Origin: Balneolales bacterium | GTDB lineage: Bacteria > Bacteroidota > Rhodothermia > Balneolales > Balneolaceae | Length of the DNA: 7,842 nucleotides | Assembly (NCBI GenBank): GCA_022360375.1 | Contig: JAKSCW010000139.1 | Span: forward strand, 1 to 7,842 | Direction: 5' to 3' | Shown: one piece after another, positions 6,708-7,842 of the stretch | Layout of the letters: each line of letters begins with the position of its first letter | Numbering within the stretch: position 1 is the first letter of the stretch | Program-made: the position numbers and the translations under genes | The notes under the pieces: model-generated | What the model was told of the DNA's origin: nothing | Seen by the model: only the letters and a program-made list of their open reading frames with translations | Database searches by the model: none

Positions 6708-7061
6708 TTGAGTAATTCAAAAAAATTAGTCGATTTTACTACTCTTAACGAAATGCTTTTTGGAGAAGAAAAGTATATCAAAGAGTTTGCTCAGGCTGCG
6801 ATTATTTCTTTTGAAGAGTTCAAAGAAAACTATACCCTTTTCCTTCTTAAGAAGGATGAAGTCAATTTCAGAAAAGCAGGACACAAAATTAAACCAGTTG
6901 CTCAAATGTTGGGGATTGATATCATTCTGGATGAATATGAAACTGCAAAAAACCTGATTTGGGATGACAATCCTGATAGTGATTTGAAGGCATCATGTTC
7001 CAATATGGATGAAATTCTTGATCAGGTTCTGGCAGAGTTACAAGAAGTGGTTAACAATTAA
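6708..7061 (+). CDS. HPt (histidine phosphotransfer) domain protein
   Basis: This 117-residue, probably all-helical protein carries the HPt signature FRKAGHKIKPVAQMLGI (54-70). H59 is the likely phosphoacceptor, K62 sits at the usual +3 position, and P63 replaces the common glycine. HPt proteins relay phosphate between receiver domains in multistep phosphorelays. No kinase or receiver domain is fused to it. The predicted start is TTG at 6708, only 4 bp after the thioesterase stop; the first in-frame ATG (6753) would remove 15 residues and part of the N-terminal helix. The tight spacing implies cotranscription with the thioesterase and translational coupling. A response regulator follows 61 bp downstream and is the obvious candidate partner, although single OmpR-type regulators are not usual HPt targets. 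A second reading frame at 6760-6957 inside the gene is a shadow. Confidence 0.8.
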   Translation: MSNSKKLVDFTTLNEMLFGEEKYIKEFAQAAIISFEEFKENYTLFLLKKDEVNFRKAGHKIKPVAQMLGIDIILDEYETAKNLIWDDNPDSDLKASCSNMDEILDQVLAELQEVVNN

Positions 7062-7081
7062 AAGTTATTTTTCTGTGATAC

Positions 7082-7118
7082 TTTTTAGGATCTGATTTTG
7101 ATAAGTTTATCCTAAAAA
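7082..7118 (+). promoter_or_regulatory. Perfect 10-bp inverted repeat just before the response-regulator start
   Basis: TTTTTAGGAT (7082-7091) and ATCCTAAAAA (7109-7118) are exact reverse complements with a 17-nt loop, which itself includes part of a smaller palindrome, GATAA-GT-TTATC (7100-7111). The right arm ends 4 nt before the GTG start at 7123. On the plus strand the stem is followed by A residues and then coding sequence, with no T-run, so a rho-independent terminator is not supported. An operator for the regulator itself or an RNA structure limiting its translation are possible readings. Confidence 0.5.
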
Positions 7119-7122
7119 AATT

Positions 7123-7842
7123 GTGAGTACTCCTAAAAACCCCATCCTGATAGTTGAAGATGATGCAGACCTCTCAGAGCTCATTAACATTCAACTTTCC
7201 GACCTCAATTACGAAATAGAGCAAACCTACAACGGACTTGAAGCTGTATCTAAAATTGATGCTTCCAGTTATTCGCTTATAATTCTGGATATTATGTTAC
7301 CGGGGATGGATGGCTTCGAAATATGTAAGCATATCCGCTCTAATGATTCCCAAACCCCTATTCTCATGCTTACAGCCAAAGCAGAGGAAATTGATAAAAT
7401 TATGGGACTGGAATTTGGCGCAGATGATTACTTAACTAAGCCATTCAGCATTAGAGAGTTAACAGCAAGAGTTAAGGCCCTTATAAGACGCTCTTCGATC
7501 AATCAATCCGCTTCAAATAGCATCAACAATAAAATCGAATTTGGGGATTTAGTTATCTATCCAAACAAACGTATTGTAGAATTATCTGGTAAAAGTGAAG
7601 AGTTAACTTCCAAAGAATTTGATCTTCTGCTTCTTTTTGCAAATAACCCTGGAAAGGCATACAGCCGGCAAGAGTTGTTAGACGTGGTTTGGGGCTACCA
7701 GTATAATGGATATAGCCACACAGTAAATTCCCATATAAACCGATTGCGTGCTAAAATCGAAAAAGATCCTTCAGAACCGACATACATTAAAACCGTATGG
7801 GGTATTGGCTATCGTTTTGTTGAACCAGATGAGTTAACTGTA
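7123..7842 (+). CDS. OmpR/PhoB-family two-component response regulator (stop beyond window)
   Basis: 240 codons are open to the right edge with no stop; the family is usually 225-245 residues, so little is missing. The N-terminal receiver domain (about 7-122) has acidic-pocket residues in VEDD (11-14), phosphoacceptor D56 in ILDIMLPGMDGFE, switch T84 in MLTAK and K106 in LTKPF. A linker (about 124-135) leads to a C-terminal winged helix: ELTSKEFDLLLLFANNPGK, SRQELLDVVWG, the recognition-helix segment HTVNSHINRLRAKIEKD, and the closing hairpin YIKTVWGIGYRF. Phosphorylation by a sensor kinase should drive dimerisation and promoter binding. The GTG at 7123 is the only standard start before the receiver; TAA is in frame at 7102-7104. 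There is no Shine-Dalgarno, and an inverted repeat lies directly upstream. A cognate histidine kinase, if linked, would lie to the right of the window. The target genes are unknown. Confidence 0.93.
   Translation, partial: MSTPKNPILIVEDDADLSELINIQLSDLNYEIEQTYNGLEAVSKIDASSYSLIILDIMLPGMDGFEICKHIRSNDSQTPILMLTAKAEEIDKIMGLEFGADDYLTKPFSIRELTARVKALIRRSSINQSASNSINNKIEFGDLVIYPNKRIVELSGKSEELTSKEFDLLLLFANNPGKAYSRQELLDVVWGYQYNGYSHTVNSHINRLRAKIEKDPSEPTYIKTVWGIGYRFVEPDELTV

Noticed and set aside
6364..6957. Minus-strand frame 6364-6621 and plus-strand frame 6760-6957
   Set aside because: The first is antisense to the thioesterase, the second is a +1 shadow of the HPt gene; both real genes have clear family motifs.
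7082..7118. Rho-independent terminator between the HPt gene and the regulator
   Set aside because: The stem is AT-rich and followed by A residues and a start codon on the plus strand, with no T-run.
1..7842. Mobile element, defence island, CRISPR array or RNA gene
   Set aside because: No transposase, terminal repeats, regularly spaced repeat units or tRNA/rRNA-like sequence was seen; RecBC is treated as core repair rather than a new defence system.

Overview
The window holds two gene blocks that diverge from a spacer at 6037-6331. The DNA is AT-rich and Shine-Dalgarno sequences are weak or absent. An exact match to the Bacteroidota -7 promoter consensus TAnnTTTG lies upstream of the rightward genes. 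Together with the style of the proteins (HPt domain with an HKIKP motif, hotdog thioesterase with SWIDEEAA), this suggests Bacteroidota or a close relative such as Balneolaeota. That placement is inferred, and there is no rRNA or other taxonomic marker here. No mobile element, tRNA, rRNA or CRISPR array was seen.

Leftward block (minus strand, read from 6036 down to 1): a ParA/Soj-type ATPase, then after 4 bp a small basic protein with a C-terminal ribbon-helix-helix (RHH) domain, then after 65 bp recC, then recB overlapping recC by 8 bp and running off the left edge. RecB and RecC are the helicase/nuclease subunit and the Chi-scanning scaffold of the RecBCD double-strand-break repair enzyme. 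The visible 659 residues of RecB cover its N-terminal helicase part only. recD, if present, would lie outside the window. ParA plus an RHH protein is the arrangement of type Ib DNA-partition cassettes. All four genes are co-directional with no obvious terminator between them, so they could be one transcript.

Spacer 6037-6331: no gene, but rich in short repeats. It has a 12-bp direct repeat with a 40-bp period close to parA, an 8-bp inverted repeat bracketing the second copy, a separate 8-8-8 palindrome, and the -7 promoter element of the rightward block. The parA-proximal repeats are candidate operator or centromere (parS-like) sites for the RHH protein.

Rightward block (plus strand): a small hotdog acyl-CoA thioesterase, then after 4 bp an HPt phosphotransfer protein that appears to use a TTG start, then a 61-bp gap with a perfect 10-bp inverted repeat, then an OmpR/PhoB-type response regulator that starts at GTG and runs off the right edge. 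The HPt protein and the regulator could belong to one phosphorelay, but no histidine kinase is visible.

Most of the window is ordinary housekeeping DNA. The points worth a second look are the parA-RHH-recC-recB linkage, the repeats in the divergent spacer, and the hairpin that ends 4 nt before the response-regulator start.
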